Source of the DNA: Hypsibius dujardini
Lineage: Eukaryota > Tardigrada > Eutardigrada > Parachela > Hypsibiidae
DNA: 64,000 nucleotides
Direction: 5' to 3'
Assembly: GCA_001579985.1 (NCBI GenBank)
Contig: LRSR01007938.1
Location: forward strand, 62,001 to 126,000
Part shown: positions 14,434 through 28,140 of the stretch, piece after piece
Numbering within the stretch: the stretch's first letter is position 1
How the letters are laid out: each line of letters opens with the position of its first letter
The notes under the pieces: model-generated
Database searches by the model: none
The model's input: only the letters and a program-made list of their open reading frames with translations
Told to the model about the DNA's origin: nothing
Made by a program: the position numbers and the translations under genes

Positions 14434-16485
14434 AACACAGCAGTCGAGAGAATGCTGAGCTGTCCTAATAATCTACATTCGGCTTAACTAGGTAGTATAC
14501 TAAGGTCCTTGCTCGAGACATTTGAACTGCTCAAGTAACACGTTTCAAATTGTGAATTTAGTTTTACCTTCTCTCAATTATGTTCAGTTTTACTATTTGT
14601 GTGTGCGCAGTGAGTGTATGATTGTGGTTGCTCTTTCGATTAATAAAAAAACGAACGATTGCGAAGAGATTTTCACCAATCCATGGTACTAAGTTTCTGA
14701 ACGTTCTCAAGACAAACCGTATCTGTCCGCACATATGTGCCCCAGCGAGCAGCGGCTTGAAGATCCCACGTTGGAAACTGTCTGATTGTATATTATAGTA
14801 CGACTGGGCATATGGAAAACGTTGACGCTATGTTAGTGATTTTGAACGATTGGTGAGAAAACCAAGAAGCGGAACATTTTTAGTGCCGATCAAATGTTTG
14901 GGTTCTCGAAGGGTTCTTTAGAGTAATCTTAAACGAGTTTTGAAGCCTAAGTGATAGGCAAGTGACTGGACTACATACCAAGTAATCACTGTTTGGCAAT
15001 GTGATAAACCAAAGCGTACTTATCGACAGATCACTGTTTCTCACAAGAAATGCATAAGGCGGTAAAATCTTTTCAGTAAGTTACCTAAAAAGCTGTTATG
15101 TCTCTATTTTCACGTGTAGCGCCGGGGAATTGCCGAAGCGTCTCCAGGAAAATGTCGGATGTAACGGTTGGTGTAAAATATTTCATTCTGCTGCCGATCG
15201 GAAAACCGTAAACGAGTTCATTTTTTGTTAGATATCAAGCGATCAGAGCAGAAGTGGCGCGTAGGCGTTTCAATTTAATGCAGTTGAATGTGATATAAAG
15301 ACTTTTTCGCAGCTATGAGGAGTGGGGGTTTCGACCGCGCCCGCCCCCTTGAGGACGGCGTTGATCCATTTGAGATCACTTAAAGAAAACTACCTAATGA
15401 TCCTCATTGTTCGGCATCCGGATCAAATAGCTTTTTATTTTATTGCTAGAGCCTGCTTTATAAAGACACTGCGTGATATAGTTACCATGCTGTTTAGGCG
15501 CTCTCTCTGCGCGCAATGTGTTGCTTTCTAGAGACAATGATTGATCACGCGTGATACGTCTTGGACTTCTGTCTGACACTTTCGCTCGAGAACCTGTCTG
15601 AAAGAAAAAAACCGTACAAGCAAACCAAAATTACTCTCAAATCAAACGTACAACATAAGGATGACGTGGCCGTACTTGTTAATATACCTAACAAGAACTG
15701 CGCTTCGTAGCATAACATAACCTGTTTGACTAAATGAGTCAGACTAACCAGTTTTTGATGGTCTGCTTCTATTCCGTACAAGGATTTTGCCCAAATATTA
15801 GTGGTTTCAGCACACCTGTTTTGGCCACAAGATTTGAATGTGTGTGCAAACCAATATGCTTGCATATTAATTTGATGGTCAATTTCAAGATACAATGCTG
15901 CATTTTACCAAAAGCAGAACTGAAAAAGGAGCAAAACTTAGTTCGCAAACTAATTTTGAAAGTTGATCACTCCGCGGACCAGTCGTTTCCAAAGTATTGG
16001 TCCCATCAAACGATTGTCATGAGCCAACGTTTGATGGGGAATTCCAGGTGGCCCTACGTTTTTTAACAGTGTGAGTGCTGTACACCAAAATTCTTAATGC
16101 GGTTTCTGCCAAAAGTGTCTCACTGAGTCACTTATTTCTACATGTACCTTTGAGGAATTGGTTGGACGGTTCAAAACTTACGAGCACGACTAATTCTTTT
16201 CCCAGGTGTTTGCTGCGTTTAATACTTAGGCAAAATCCCTGTACTGTGTTCTGATGAAATTCCACAAACTGGTTTTGAAAGAAAGACCAACTGACTTTTA
16301 CGATTAGCTTTTTGTTCTTTCGAGATAATTACCGCGCTGTAAAAAACGATTCCGACAGTAATAAACACAGAGCTCAAAAAAGTGTATGCAATTTATTTTT
16401 CAGTCGAAGATTGGTCGTGTGAGAACGTATCGTGGGAGCTGTATGGGAATTCAGTAGTTGCTTATATCAGATCAGACAGTTAACG
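14434..16485. other. Intergenic, nothing recognised
   Basis: About 2 kb without motif-bearing frames. AATAAA at 14642 could end the preceding transcript. Confidence 0.45.
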
Positions 16486-19400
16486 ATGAGAAAATCGCAG
16501 GATGTTTCCCTGTGCGTCGCAGCATTATGTTCGTTGTTGTTGCTTTTCTCAAATTGGACGGTCAGTCTTCCTCTTGCCACAAGGGACGCTAGTAACCCTG
16601 ACAACAACGACGGCGATGGTCCACTATTTTCTCTAGTTCCTGTTGATACGGCGAAACTGGTATCGGAAAATCTATTCGAAGGCGATATTGCCGGATTCGA
16701 CGCCCTTGCTGCCGGAGACCTGGTAAGCCGATTAAGAGCAATACGATCTTCTACTTTTTATTTTCAGAGTTCTAGAGTCGCGTCTCACTATTTTTGTCTG
16801 AAGTGCTAAATTTATGGTGATTTTCAAAAATATTCTGTTGATGTGATGTGATGTGTTTGAAATTTAAATAACGCTAACCGATTCAAAATTAAATTTTGTA
16901 TGGGATAGTGTCAAAAAATGTTCCTTTGAGTTTTCGGAAAACGGCATTTTTGCTGTGAACATCACAGAAAATGGAATCTTCTAGTGTTTCCACAACTTCG
17001 AAATTCTGTCAGAAAATTTCTGTCCGCTAAATGTATTCGGAAAATCATTATAAATTTGATAGTCCTAGAAAATATAGTTCGGGGGCAATTTTAATTCGAC
17101 GTCTAAGAATCCCCCCAAGTAAATAGTAAAAGCTCGACCATAAAATATATTGATATCATGGTTAAATTGAGTCTGAATCTCAACCCTTGAGAAACGTTCA
17201 ACGAAATTTATTGGAAGATCTATTAGTCCAATCGGACGTTCTTTCTGTAATTCAATATGTATTGCCGAAACCGGATCAGTAAGTTTTGATCTATTTAACA
17301 CAAACCCAACTAGCTCAGTACGGAAATTGAAGTTTTACATAAAAACTTAATTTGACAGAAAGAAACACAGTGCCGCGAAACGACTTGCTTACATGTAGAA
17401 GTATTTTTTCAATGCGGCCAAAATATTTAGAATCCGAGACAACTCCCAAATTGACGCCTCATTGTCACGAGTTAAACAGGTATATTGCTTCCATAGAAAG
17501 ATTCGATGAACAATGCTCTTCGCGATCCAAACATGCGCTGGCCAAATGGGGTGGTCCCGTACGCCCTGTCGAAAGAGTACAGTAAGCTATAGCGCTGACT
17601 GGCTCATTTTTAAATTCATATGACATCATTTATCATTTGCAGCGGGCAGAATGCGCCGTCAAATCATGGATGCCATGAAGCAGTTCAGCAACAAAGTTCC
17701 TTGCGTACAATTTGTGCCACGAACTACCGAAAAGGATTACCTTCAAATCGAGCCAAACGCAGGGTGAGTGTTTCACACCACAGAAATGTCTGTCGCAACA
17801 TGAACATCCGCAACAAAATATTGTTCATCTTTTTACAGCTGCTATTCATTTGTCGGTAAAGCAGGAGGAGCACAAGTAGTCAGTTTGTCACGGATAGGTA
17901 CAGATATCCGCTGCACTAAAAAACGAGGTTGTGGAAGTGGTACCAAACCAATTTTGTTAACAGGCTGTCTCGAAAGCGTAGGAGTGATCCAGCATGAGCT
18001 GATGCATTCTCTTGGTATGGAACCAGAAATTTTGCTCGATCTCATATTGAGTGATTTCGACAGGATTGTTGATGGTTAACGCTATTACAAAGCGAACACA
18101 GTAATATTCAAAAAATAATTTGTTTACCATTAAAATTGAATTTACCAAAATAATGCGTACGAGGGCAAGATCATAACCCGGATCATAATCCGGCGCGCTT
18201 CAACGTTTTGTATAAAAGCAATTTTTTTGTACTTGGCAAGCAAAATCGACAGAACTGGTAATTTCAGTTCATCACCCACAAATCAGGCTATATTAAACAA
18301 TGTCGAAAACCCTAAATTACAAAAACTGAAGTTTTAAAATTTCAAAAACTAAGAAAAGGCTAAGTTTTATTTCTTTTATTTCGTTTTTTAATGTTTTTAT
18401 TTCGAATATTTCTACATGTAAACTGTAAGACATTGTATAATTTAGCTGGAATTAGGACTGATATTTTGAGATCAAGAAAGGTCCGAGATTCACATGGCCA
18501 ATATGAAAACCGCTTTTAAACCAAAACGGGCTGCGCGCCGGATTAAGGTGGTGCCCTCATAAACCAAATCGAATGTACAAGTAATGAGATAGTTGTGAGC
18601 CACAAATATAGTATACGCCCCTGTCAGCCCAAAACATTAACCCAAAATGCTCATAATGTATTTGTCGGATGTTATAGGAAATTTTCATTGATGGGTCATT
18701 ATAATCTGAGCAAAAGGTTTAATGTATTCGTTTTATATTTTATGGTCGGGTCACACAATGCCAAAGTATTCATTAGCGATATCGCGATTCAGAGTGAAAA
18801 AGTACCAGCTTAGCACTTTATCTTTATCTCATTATCATGGGGATTATTTAGTAATTTTGTAGTAATTTGACAATAAAGTAGCAATGCTTTGAAACAAAAA
18901 TGTAAATCGTATATCAGTATCATTTTTCGTTTAAGGGTTCTATCATGAACAATCACGCTCCGATCGAGATGACTACCTGGAAATAAATTGGGGCAACATA
19001 AAAAAATGTACAGTATTTTTCGTTCTCATTACGCAAGGTTGTATTATCACTATGTGATTTGGCATAATAAATGTGATCTCTCCAGCAAATCACGACCAGT
19101 TTCAGAGCTACAGTATCGACAAAATAACCGGTTTCGGCCAGCCCTACGATTTCGGCTCAATTATGCACTACGGCACGTATGACTTTGCCGCCAATCAAGA
19201 TCTGTACGCAATCCGTCCCAAGCCTCAGTACAGCAACTACACTCTCGGGCAACGTCGCGGTCTCAGCCCCATCGACGTGGCAAAGTTAAAGATCATGTAC
19301 AAATGTCCGGCAGAAGGGTTCATTCTGGGTAGTTCAACGACCACGACTACAACGACTACAACGACGAGCCCTTCACTGGTCGACTGCCAAGTATTCCATG

Positions 19401-19534
19401 TCATTAGCAAAGGGAATACTGTGAATTTCCTGATGAAAGAGCTGGAAGTCTCTATGGCAGATTTGCAACGTCTGAATCCCGGAAGAGCGAATTTTGATTC
19501 TCTTGTTGTGGGTGAAAAAATTTGTGTTGTTTAA
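16486..19534 (+). CDS. Astacin A: astacin-family metalloprotease with C-terminal LysM domain
   Basis: Seven exons: 16486-16722, 17497-17581, 17643-17763, 17839-17897, 17964-18014, 18936-19007 and 19086-19534. All are GT-AG with matching phases and give 357 aa. Astacins are secreted zinc endopeptidases made as zymogens. Residues 1-29 form the signal; FEGDI at 64-68 is the aspartate switch that blocks zinc in the proenzyme; WPNGVVPY opens the catalytic domain; HELMHSLGFYHE at 178-189 is the complete zinc site, split by an intron after G185; SIMHY at 233-237 is the Met-turn. A run of ten threonines follows, then at 309-357 a LysM fold (QVFHVISKGNT..., DLQRLNPG, GEKICVV). LysM binds chitin or peptidoglycan, so the protease may be held on such a polymer. 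All key residues are present; it looks functional. Confidence 0.9.
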
Positions 19535-21220
19535 TTCAGTCAACAGCAGATTTGTGAGGACATTCATCAAAGTTCAACGAGTCTAACAGCTATAACAACC
19601 GCATTATACAGTGTTCACTGAAAACGAATATGTAACCGAAAAAACTGGTCAAAATTACTGGCGACGAGCTAGCTATGCCACGAGAAGAAGAAAACAATTT
19701 TCTGTCGCTTCAAACGTGGAGAAATTTCGAAAAGAACTACGAATTGCCTTTAGAAATTCCTACCGCACAGATTCTCGACTTAAGTTGCGTGTAGTTATGC
19801 ACGCAAACAATAATTCAAACTTGTTCTCCGCCTACCCCCCCCCTGCCCCTGTCTGAGAAATGCAGTTGTTTTGTTGTTTTGCAACGAGGCAAGACTCTCA
19901 ACATAATAGGGAGAATGCAATTTTCTAGGACTTTGTCGATTTTTCAGAAGCAGTTAATTGGAGCAAAAAGCTCCTAAAAGTCAATCATCACATAAACCCT
20001 GAAGTTAAACACTGCTCTTGTACTTCACTTCTTCATGTAGTTTCTATATTTTGCTCAAACAACACTTACACGCTAAATTTGAATCTGGCACCTGCGACAA
20101 TTAAATGAAACATCAAGCAACATAGAGTATTGTTGCTAAACTGGTTTATCAAACTGGTTGATAAACGATCGTTTTATCAAAACACATAAAATTCTTGCAG
20201 AATACTGCTTTATGAAACTTCACCGACGGAAGCCCACATTTCGATTCAGAAACACCTGAAGGATATTGCCAGACTGATAATTTGTGACCGTGTGCATTAT
20301 ACATGTAAAACTGTCAATTTTTTCACTTCACATCGCAGTCTTTCGATAAATCATGCAAACTACAGACCATGAGTCGCTCAACGAAGCGGGTATTTGATGG
20401 CCAGAAAACAAAATTACCTTATGCCGAATCAGAGCGTACCTGCAATGTCAAAAATCGAAATTGACGAACCAGTATATAACTTGTTTTTTCATAACTGATT
20501 GGTTTTTATAGCAGTAGACATTGCATTCCTCGACATAATGAAACTACATTGCAATAATTTTGTTGGTGAAGTTCCTTTTCTTCAAGACTGGGTTAAACAA
20601 AACAGTACGTTTCGTAGTTCACCACATGAGTTTCATTACTTTGCATAAAACCCCTGATTTACATTTTGTCATATCCTTGACTTTTGAAATATTGAAAGTG
20701 AGATATATTATAAGAAAGGGTTGTAAACTGTTTCACAACTTAATTACTTAGCTTTCCCGTGAACAATCTTATATAAAAGCAGTATTCACCTTCTAATACT
20801 AAATCTGAAGTAAAAAAATTAAATTTTGCAAATAATAAATAATATGAGTCATGTTTATATTCAAATAAACCGTTCCAGAGCACGCGTAGCCGCAATTCAG
20901 CCGTTAAACGTTAAATTTTAAGAAAAAAATGCCCGGGGCATTTTTTTCGGATATACAAATTTGTGCTGGGGCAATATTCTTTTCCCGGAAAACAATTTTT
21001 TAATAAATTAATTGAGGCGGTTGCTCCCAGGCACAAAAATTGCCCATCCCTCCGGCCGGAGCTCGGCAGACCTCTGTCTCTGACGGTTCTACTACAAAAT
21101 ATGGCACTGAAAATTAACAGCAATCGTCATCACAAAAACGTATCAAATCTTTCATTTCCATCCCTGACCCAAATGAAGAGCTATCAGCTAACTAAAAAGC
21201 TTGTGAACCGATCACGAGCT
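19535..21220. other. Intergenic, nothing coding
   Basis: AT-rich flank of astacin A. A near-perfect palindrome centred near 20934 (AAAAAAATGCCC and its complement) stands out but has no other features. Confidence 0.45.
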
Positions 21221-22425
21221 CAGTAAAACTCGTTTAATGTAAACCTCGCCTATATGCAATACCTCGTTTATATTGAAACTTTCCTTCTGCACCAATTTCG
21301 TCCTATACATATAAAATAGGGGGCGAAACTCAATGTAAATATTCCCTCTATATGATATATTTGACAAATTTTGTGGTCAACCATGTAAAACGCACCTCTA
21401 AGTTAAATTCGACATTGTTCTTTAAAACTTTTCTACGAAATCGCTCTTGCTTCTTACTTTAATCTATTCTGCAAACCACTGCAGTGTTTATATACGTATT
21501 GAGCTGCATTTGTTAGTCTTTGTACGTTCTAAATTGTGTTTAAATGGCGCCGATCGTTAAAAGTAAAACACCGACAAGGAGCTAACTCTTGTTCAGAAAG
21601 TTCAGCCGTTGAAGGATTTCGGTTATATGAAACAGAATGCTGCGGCGGCTAAATACGGAATTTCTACCGACACTGTGACCAGGATCAAGAGTAACAAGGA
21701 AGAAATCTTGAAGAAAATCAGTAGCACCTGCTCGAAGGATGCACAACGGATCCGCATGAAGAAATATCCGGAAGTCAACCAACTCCCCAATGAGTTCTTC
21801 GATAAATGTTGCGCTAGGAACATTCCCCTTTTTGGACCAATTATTCAGGAAAATGCGAAGCAGCTTTCTGACGCCCTTGGCTACGCTAATTTCAGGCGAG
21901 TAAAAACTGGCTTTTTTGTTAAATAAGCGGCATAGCACCGTTTTTATTCTTCTGTCCAAAAAGGTTGTCAACCATGGTATGATCTAGGAGTTCCTCTCCG
22001 TTTTTTGGCAATACAAAACGTAGACGTAGATAGCTGTTCAAGTTGCAGACCGTGTTCAAGCAGAAGAAGTGTCAAAAACGTGCCAAAAAATTGGGAAAGC
22101 TGGTGTAGACCACGCTAAAGCTTGTTCCGGGCTATTGCTCGGTCTTCTCTGTTCAGTCAAAAGATGTCCTGTCTGAATCGCCTAAATAATTTATTCGTAG
22201 TTTCAACATGAAATGCATAGGCTTAGTTGTGTTTCATCGACTGTACTGTAGTGTCTGCAAGCATACTGTATTCAACTCTCGAATTGGATACGATTTCCTT
22301 TTTTTACTGGGGTAAATTTCTCCCGCCCCGGGGCCTCCTTCAGACCACTAGGCTAAGGTGAACCCCTCGTCTAAGTTGAACAAAATGTATGGATTTTTGA
22401 GGTTTACATTAGACAAGTTCTACTG
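21221..22425 (+). mobile_element. pogo/Tigger-like DNA transposon remnant
   Basis: Inverted ends of 25 bp: CAGTAAAACTCGTTTAATGT... at 21221-21245 and its near-complement at 22401-22425, the CAGTA start being typical of pogo elements. TA follows the right end but is not clear on the left. Inside, 21609-21926 encodes the CENP-B-type helix-turn-helix start of a pogo transposase (NAAAAKYGISTDTVTRI, GPIIQENAKQL). The N-terminal part is in a different frame and the DDE domain is missing, so it is dead. About 1.2 kb. Confidence 0.75.
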
Positions 22426-22671
22426 TATTTCTTTGTATAACCGGTTTTTCCTGCTAAGTACACTACTTTTGTACGTCGTTGGAAATAATATTCTGCTCAT
22501 AACCGGCTGCGTTATGAAATGGCTTACTGGGGAGCCATTTTGGTTAGAAATTAATTTCAGATGTCAAAATGTTCTGCAACAGTTCTTTTGTTTTGCTGTG
22601 CATTAGAAAGATTATAAATTGCGCCTAGTAGCATATACAATATTATACGTTATCCTCCTGATTCGGAGAAG

Positions 22672-25276
22672 ATGATTAGAATGAATGTTTTCGTAGTGTT
22701 GATTTTACTGGTCACCTCTTACTGTGCATCAGCAAAACCTGATGATGTTGGTAAGTCGTTTTCGATTTCATTCTCTAAAGTGTTTGCATACGTGTAATCC
22801 CAAAATTTTTTTAGTGTCGACAACAACGTTCATTCGTGCCGGTAACCAGACATGGGTTTTTCCTGGCGACGTAAAGGACTCGACCGTTCGGTACGGACCG
22901 TGGAATCCTAGAGGATCTGCCACAATTGGCGTTTTGGTAAATTGCAGGAGGGACTAGTATTATTGTTCTGACACTTATTCAGCACATTTTTGTAGAACAA
23001 TTTCGGCGCAAGTCTCGCAACTGGCTTCCATGACACGCAAGCAGATCCGATTTTAATATTCACCTTGTTATTTCCAAATACAATCGGTAGGCCTCACTCT
23101 TCTCCACAAACGCAACTTTGGATTTCATAAAACTGCCTTGTAGAACGTACTACCACAAAGCCACAATTGTTCCGCAATTTCGTCCCACCAATTGGGAATA
23201 AACCAGAAGTGCAGCAATCTTCCTTACCATCAACAACCGGTAAGTGGAAAACTAGGAAGATCACTATTCTCTTCTAGACGCTTTATTGTTGTGCTCTTTT
23301 ACTGTCACAGACACGACCACCGATGAAAGTACAATCATTGTCAGTGATTGCATATACTACAGCGACGGAAGCTTTACGTGTCAGACGGAATGCGATAGTG
23401 ACGTAACGGCGGATCCTGTCATGAAAACATTTCCTGACAATAAAAAACTCATTTATCAGACCAAAAACTGTTCCATTGATTTGAACACAACCAATCTGTG
23501 GTGGAGGCAGTCTGACGGTAGGCAAAGCCCTGTTTCATCATTTGTTTGAGAAGAACATCTTGGTAACTATTTTTTGAATCAAGCATCCGTGTCATTTAAA
23601 TGATTACAAATACAAATCGGTTCGATGCAAGACCTAATTATTGACTTGATTGTTTTTTTATGCAATCATAAATGCGACTGTTTTCGTATAGGTATCGTTG
23701 ACAAGAAGCCAAGCCGAAGAATGCGACCTGTTCTCGTATTGGCGACGTGCACATTCTACCGGACTTTGTGGTTTGAGTGCTTTGACATCACTGACTGTAC
23801 TAACGGTCCGAATCGCTGTCGCGGTGGTAACGCGTGGCGAGGAACCTACGAGGGCATGTGGACCACAGGTAAAACTTACCAAGGGATCATTTAAGAAGGC
23901 ACAATAGGGATAACGTCAATTTTTTAGGGCAGTTCTCTGTATCGATGGTTTTATATAATTCATTCATTCATCATCTTCAACCGTTTTAATTCCCAAGAAT
24001 TGTATCCAAGAAAGGTTTTTTTTAAAACGATAGGGCTTAACAGGCATGCATTCCTACAGCAAATTCGAACCTACCGTATTTTTCTTGACTAAAAAAGAAA
24101 TGAGCCCGTTGTCTTTTAAGAATTTTGATTGATATCTATCTAACGTGCTGAACAATGTAGAAATCGGATTTCGTTTAGTGGGAGTCGAAAAAACTGGATT
24201 TTTCCAGTATTTTCCGTTTTCAGCGTTCTATAAATACTTTCCCAAGCTTCCCCAAGTATACGAAGGGGAGGGCATTTTGAAAGATTGACAATGAATTTTT
24301 AGAAAACCATGGTTGAAAACGATATTCATTCAAAATTTGCAGTTGTGAGGCTGTCAAAAAATTGAAAATATGCAATTTTTATACTGTGTATTACTGTTCG
24401 AAACTTGCAATTTTCTTTTGAGTCCCGCACTCAATTCAAAATGAATTTTTGGTGTATCCGACAAATGAGTAGCCGGTGTATGAGAATGCATTTTGAGATT
24501 CATCGAAAATTTAAAATTTGAGAAGTTCTCTGTTAATTTTCTCATAATCTTTCTCCGCCCCCCCCCCGCCCGTACAAACTTCAAAATCAAGAATTCAAAA
24601 GAAAGAATTTTGACATTTCTAAGGTCCACCTCCCAAAATCTTCAAAAGATTTCGATTCGCTGGTCAGATACAGAATGCTAACAAAATGCGTTACTTGTTT
24701 AAAGGATATAAAGGAAACTTGACGGCGAAAGCAATCAATGGCGTCACAAATTCCATCAGCCAAAACAACGGTTGTCAGAACACGGGTACACAAAACCTGA
24801 AATCATACTTTGCCAGTTTAATCTGTTTTCACTAACACTACAATCTTGCTATAGATCGTCGGGTAACTAAATACTGCATGATCATTATGGAATCAACGGA
24901 GAACTTCGAGAACGGAGAACGGATAATGTGCAACCGGTTTAAGCGTGTTTGTCAGAGCTCGGATAATTGCCGATACGAAGTCCACGAAATTTCAAATCTT
25001 GCAGTGCCACAAAAAATGGCAGGCAATATCGGTAATCGATTAGTGATACAGTTATACGCCTTACTGCTAAAAATTGAAGGGTTTCTATTCTCAGAGAATG
25101 TGGTGCATGCCATGAAACAATTCCCTACTGCTGATTTCACCGCCTACTGCTACTACTACACAAACGAAGACTTCAATTGCGTTTTCCCCAGACACCCTAC
25201 AGGCGCCAATTTCGCTGACCTACGATGCAAGTTTGCAGACCAGTGCATCAAGCAAGATTGTGCTGAGTCAAAGTGA
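22672..25276 (+). CDS. H2: secreted multi-module Cys-rich protein, 403 aa
   Basis: Nine exons: 22672-22750, 22815-22936, 22996-23086, 23144-23239, 23311-23517, 23692-23868, 24705-24785, 24855-25031 and 25095-25276. All junctions keep phase; most introns are phase 1. A signal peptide (VFVVLILLVTSYCASA) is followed by an N-terminal region of about 70 residues without cysteines, a Thr/Pro linker (ERTTTKP), then an H module as in H1 (SFTCQTEC, then ATCTFYRTLWFEC and DITDC) and a second, diverged Cys block with TAYCYYYTNEDFNC near the end. The end of exon 7 could instead be 24770. I do not know the family or function. The repeated module and phase-1 borders suggest exon shuffling. The 3' flank is shared with astacin D. 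Confidence 0.75.
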
Positions 25277-25450
25277 AAGACCAACATGGTATCACGTGTT
25301 TTCGTTACTTTACAACCGATAATTGGAGATGCATATCAATAACGGGACAACATTGGTCGCTAGACTTACTTGCAGTAGAATAAAGACAGTAGACACTAAG
25401 TTCAGCTCTTACCTGGATATTCTATCCGCACCATTCGGTTGACTCATCAA

Positions 25451-25585
25451 CAACTAGCGATCGTCTGCAAGGCGACGATACAACAACCTCCGAGGTGTCT
25501 GTCAGTCGGAAAATTGGAATTGGCGTTAATCCCGCAGCAGCCTATGAGAGCTCTAGGAACAGAAACGTAGAGACAGAAGAATGAC
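25451..25585. repeat. Downstream block shared with 32797-32935
   Basis: About 135 bp, clearly similar in order and sequence to the block after the H-module tail of astacin D (both hold GAAAATTGGAATT and are followed by ACAG arrays). It lies about 175 bp after the H2 stop. It shows that duplication of the H-module end included downstream DNA. Confidence 0.8.
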
Positions 25586-25629
25586 TAAATAAACGGAAAA
25601 ATGCAACGAGTACCCAGGAAGACAGACAT

Positions 25630-26025
25630 TCAGGCAGGAAAAGCAAACATAAAGAGAGCCATACAGGCAGGCAGCCACCAGTCAGGCAGACGGGCTGACG
25701 AACAAACAGAAAGACAGATAAATTGACACACGGAGGGACGGAAAGAGGGTTAGACAGGCAGACAGACAGACCTACAGACCGATAGACAGACAGATAGACA
25801 GACAACCAGAAATACTACAGACAGTTAGACAGATGGAAAAGATGATGAAGTGCCGGCCAAGCATACAGAGAGACAAACAGATACACAGACATTCAGGCAG
25901 ACGAATAAGCAAACATAAAAACAAGCAAACAGAGCAATAGAAGGACAGGCAGGCATGCACGCAGACACGCACATATACAGATAAACACACAGTCAGACAG
26001 ACACACAGACACCCAAACAGAGAGA
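25630..26025. repeat. ACAG-type tetranucleotide array
   Basis: Long imperfect ACAG/CAGA array with AAAC variants, downstream of H2. Confidence 0.85.
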
Positions 26026-26253
26026 CAGGCCACAACGCCTTCTCCCGGCCAGCAAGGAGGCGACGACTAAATGCTAACATGTTTGACCGGCGTGGTGTTA
26101 AACCGAGCGGTTTACGGATGATCTACAACCTGCAATTTAATTCTCAAAGAGCAGCACAGAAAGCTGCTTCGAGTGCTGAGGGAGTCAACAGAGCGGTACT
26201 CCACGGACCCCACAGATACTCCCACTTTCATTCTACGACAGACAACGTAATCA

Positions 26254-26593
26254 TTAAGAACGACAAGCACCACAACTTTGGCAGTCCATTTCTTGAGTTT
26301 CCAGAGATGGAATTGTATGCAGACGATTGAACCTTCCATTGTGGTACCGTGCCTCGGATAGTGGTGGTTCACGTTGAACTGTTTGCATGATTCTTGTTTG
26401 TTTGATAACCAGATATTTTACTTTACTTACTTGTAGCTGGCACGTAAGTCATTCCGGTATTGTATGACGATCTTCGGCGTCCGTAAGCAATTTTTCGAAA
26501 CTTTTTGAGCCGATTTAACTTGACTTTGTTGCGTGATAAAACTTTCCGGCGCACGTACTTCTTTCTACCAGCATGTTCCACGCCAGTTCTCAT
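26254..26593 (-). CDS. Small basic protein, two-exon model
   Basis: Read leftward: exon 26593-26431, then 26378-26254 with TAA at the end, 95 aa. The first exon is very basic (AGRKKYVRRKVLSRNK, then LKKFRK and GRRR), like a nucleic-acid-binding or protamine-like peptide; it ends at a GTAAGT donor. The second exon continues in frame and ends with CQSCGAC. If the donor is not used, the first exon stops after two more codons and gives a 56-aa protein. No family recognised; there is no signal peptide, so a nuclear or cytosolic place is more likely. Confidence 0.4.
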
Positions 26594-27591
26594 TTTCCTA
26601 AGCTGAGCGCTCGTTAGAACTTATAGTACATAAGTACTCGTCAACCACTGTTTAGAGTAATGAGAAATTGAACTTCGGAAAAAGCGACCGAACGAGTCGG
26701 AAGTAAACAGGTTTGCCGATAGGCCGAGTTCGAGTTTTTTTACGCTCTAGCTCGCTGTCAACTGCAGTGGTAGAATCTGAGAAGTTTATTTTTGAAACCC
26801 GGTTTCTGAGCACGCTGAAATCTTGCAAAAAATGAAGTTCAAACATTAAACAATTCGTAATGTACAAGAAATCATTTCACGCATTCCAGTGTCTTTGACT
26901 GTATCTGCATGCAGACAGTTTACAGCGGCAGTGTGTTCGCGCGAATAAAACTCTGTCGGGAGTCCCGATTTATAACTACAACGGATCTGGAAAATCATTT
27001 GAAAATCGATGGTAATCAGTCTTAATAACCTTTTCGCTTCCCGCTAGCTCACGTCAACACGTGCAGACAAAGCCGGCAACCTAAAAAGACCGGTTTGCAA
27101 CCACAATCTTTTCCAATAGAAAACGCATTTGTACGATTTTTGATTTTCTCACTTTCACGCTGTAAAAAACCATTTTCGTGATTATATTCAGTTAAACCTT
27201 TCATCGAATTTCAAGCGGAAGGGATTTTAACTTACTTTTGGCCAACAGTCCACAAAATCCAAGCACTCCACTCGTCAAAAATCTTTTCAATGATTTGCTG
27301 ATATTATGGGTGCTAAGGTAACGGTAAGAGGAGTATATGTCATTCGTATTGTTTTTTTATGGCCTCATTATGATAACAGTCTTGTTTTCATTTCTGACGA
27401 TGTAGCAATTTTGGCGACGCTTTGCGCCGGTTCTATGTCTTCTGATGAGTCTTGCTCCTTTAATAGGTGTCGGCAACCCATTTTATACGAAGGATAGCCC
27501 AGGTGAGACAGCCCAAACATTAATTGGTTTTTTGGCCTTCGCTACTAATAAAGCAGTTTTATATCTTCCGAGTGCCGCAAACTTGGTGATA
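26594..27591. other. Intergenic, nothing recognised
   Basis: No motif-bearing exon; ordinary AT-rich sequence up to the foldback element. Confidence 0.45.
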
Positions 27592-28140
27592 CAGCTGTGT
27601 TTGCAACAGCTTCCGGCTGTAAGTCGGACCACCCTCTTTTGGCGTAAACATAGATCACCCTATTGCATTGGTGAATTCCCACAAACCATGAGCGACAATA
27701 TTGATTGCTTGATTTTTCCAACGGCTCAATTGAATATTCTTTCTATTGATCGATTGATTGAAAACGGCACCTCCTCAACCTGTTATTCCACGGAAAGTCA
27801 GGGCAATTTTTTTTATGCACAGTGGAGGGAAGACCCATCGAGAAATCGGCGGTTATTTTGGCTAATGTGAGAATCGATCCCGAAAAGTGATGGACCGGCA
27901 CGACCAGAACGGCATTCCTCTGAAGGAGCCCTAACTTTCCGTGGAGTAACAGGTTGAGGAGATGCCGTTCTCAATCAATCGATCAATAGAGAGAATATTC
28001 ATTTGAGTCGTTGGAAAAATCAAGCAATCAATTTTGCCGCTCATGGTTTGTGGGAATTCACCAATGCAATAGGGTGGTCTATGTTTACACCAAAAGAGGG
28101 TGGTCCGACTTACAGCCGGAAGCTGTTGCAAACACAGCTG
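27592..28140. mobile_element. 549-bp foldback element with 207-bp arms
   Basis: Two inverted arms of exactly 207 bp each (27592-27798 and 27934-28140), roughly 90% or more alike, separated by a 135-bp spacer. Ends CAGCTGTG.../...CACAGCTG sit next to TA on both sides. Long frames on both strands inside it are mirror images of each other and are by-products of the inverted repeat, not genes. A 60-bp piece of one arm recurs at 28487-28546. Confidence 0.9.
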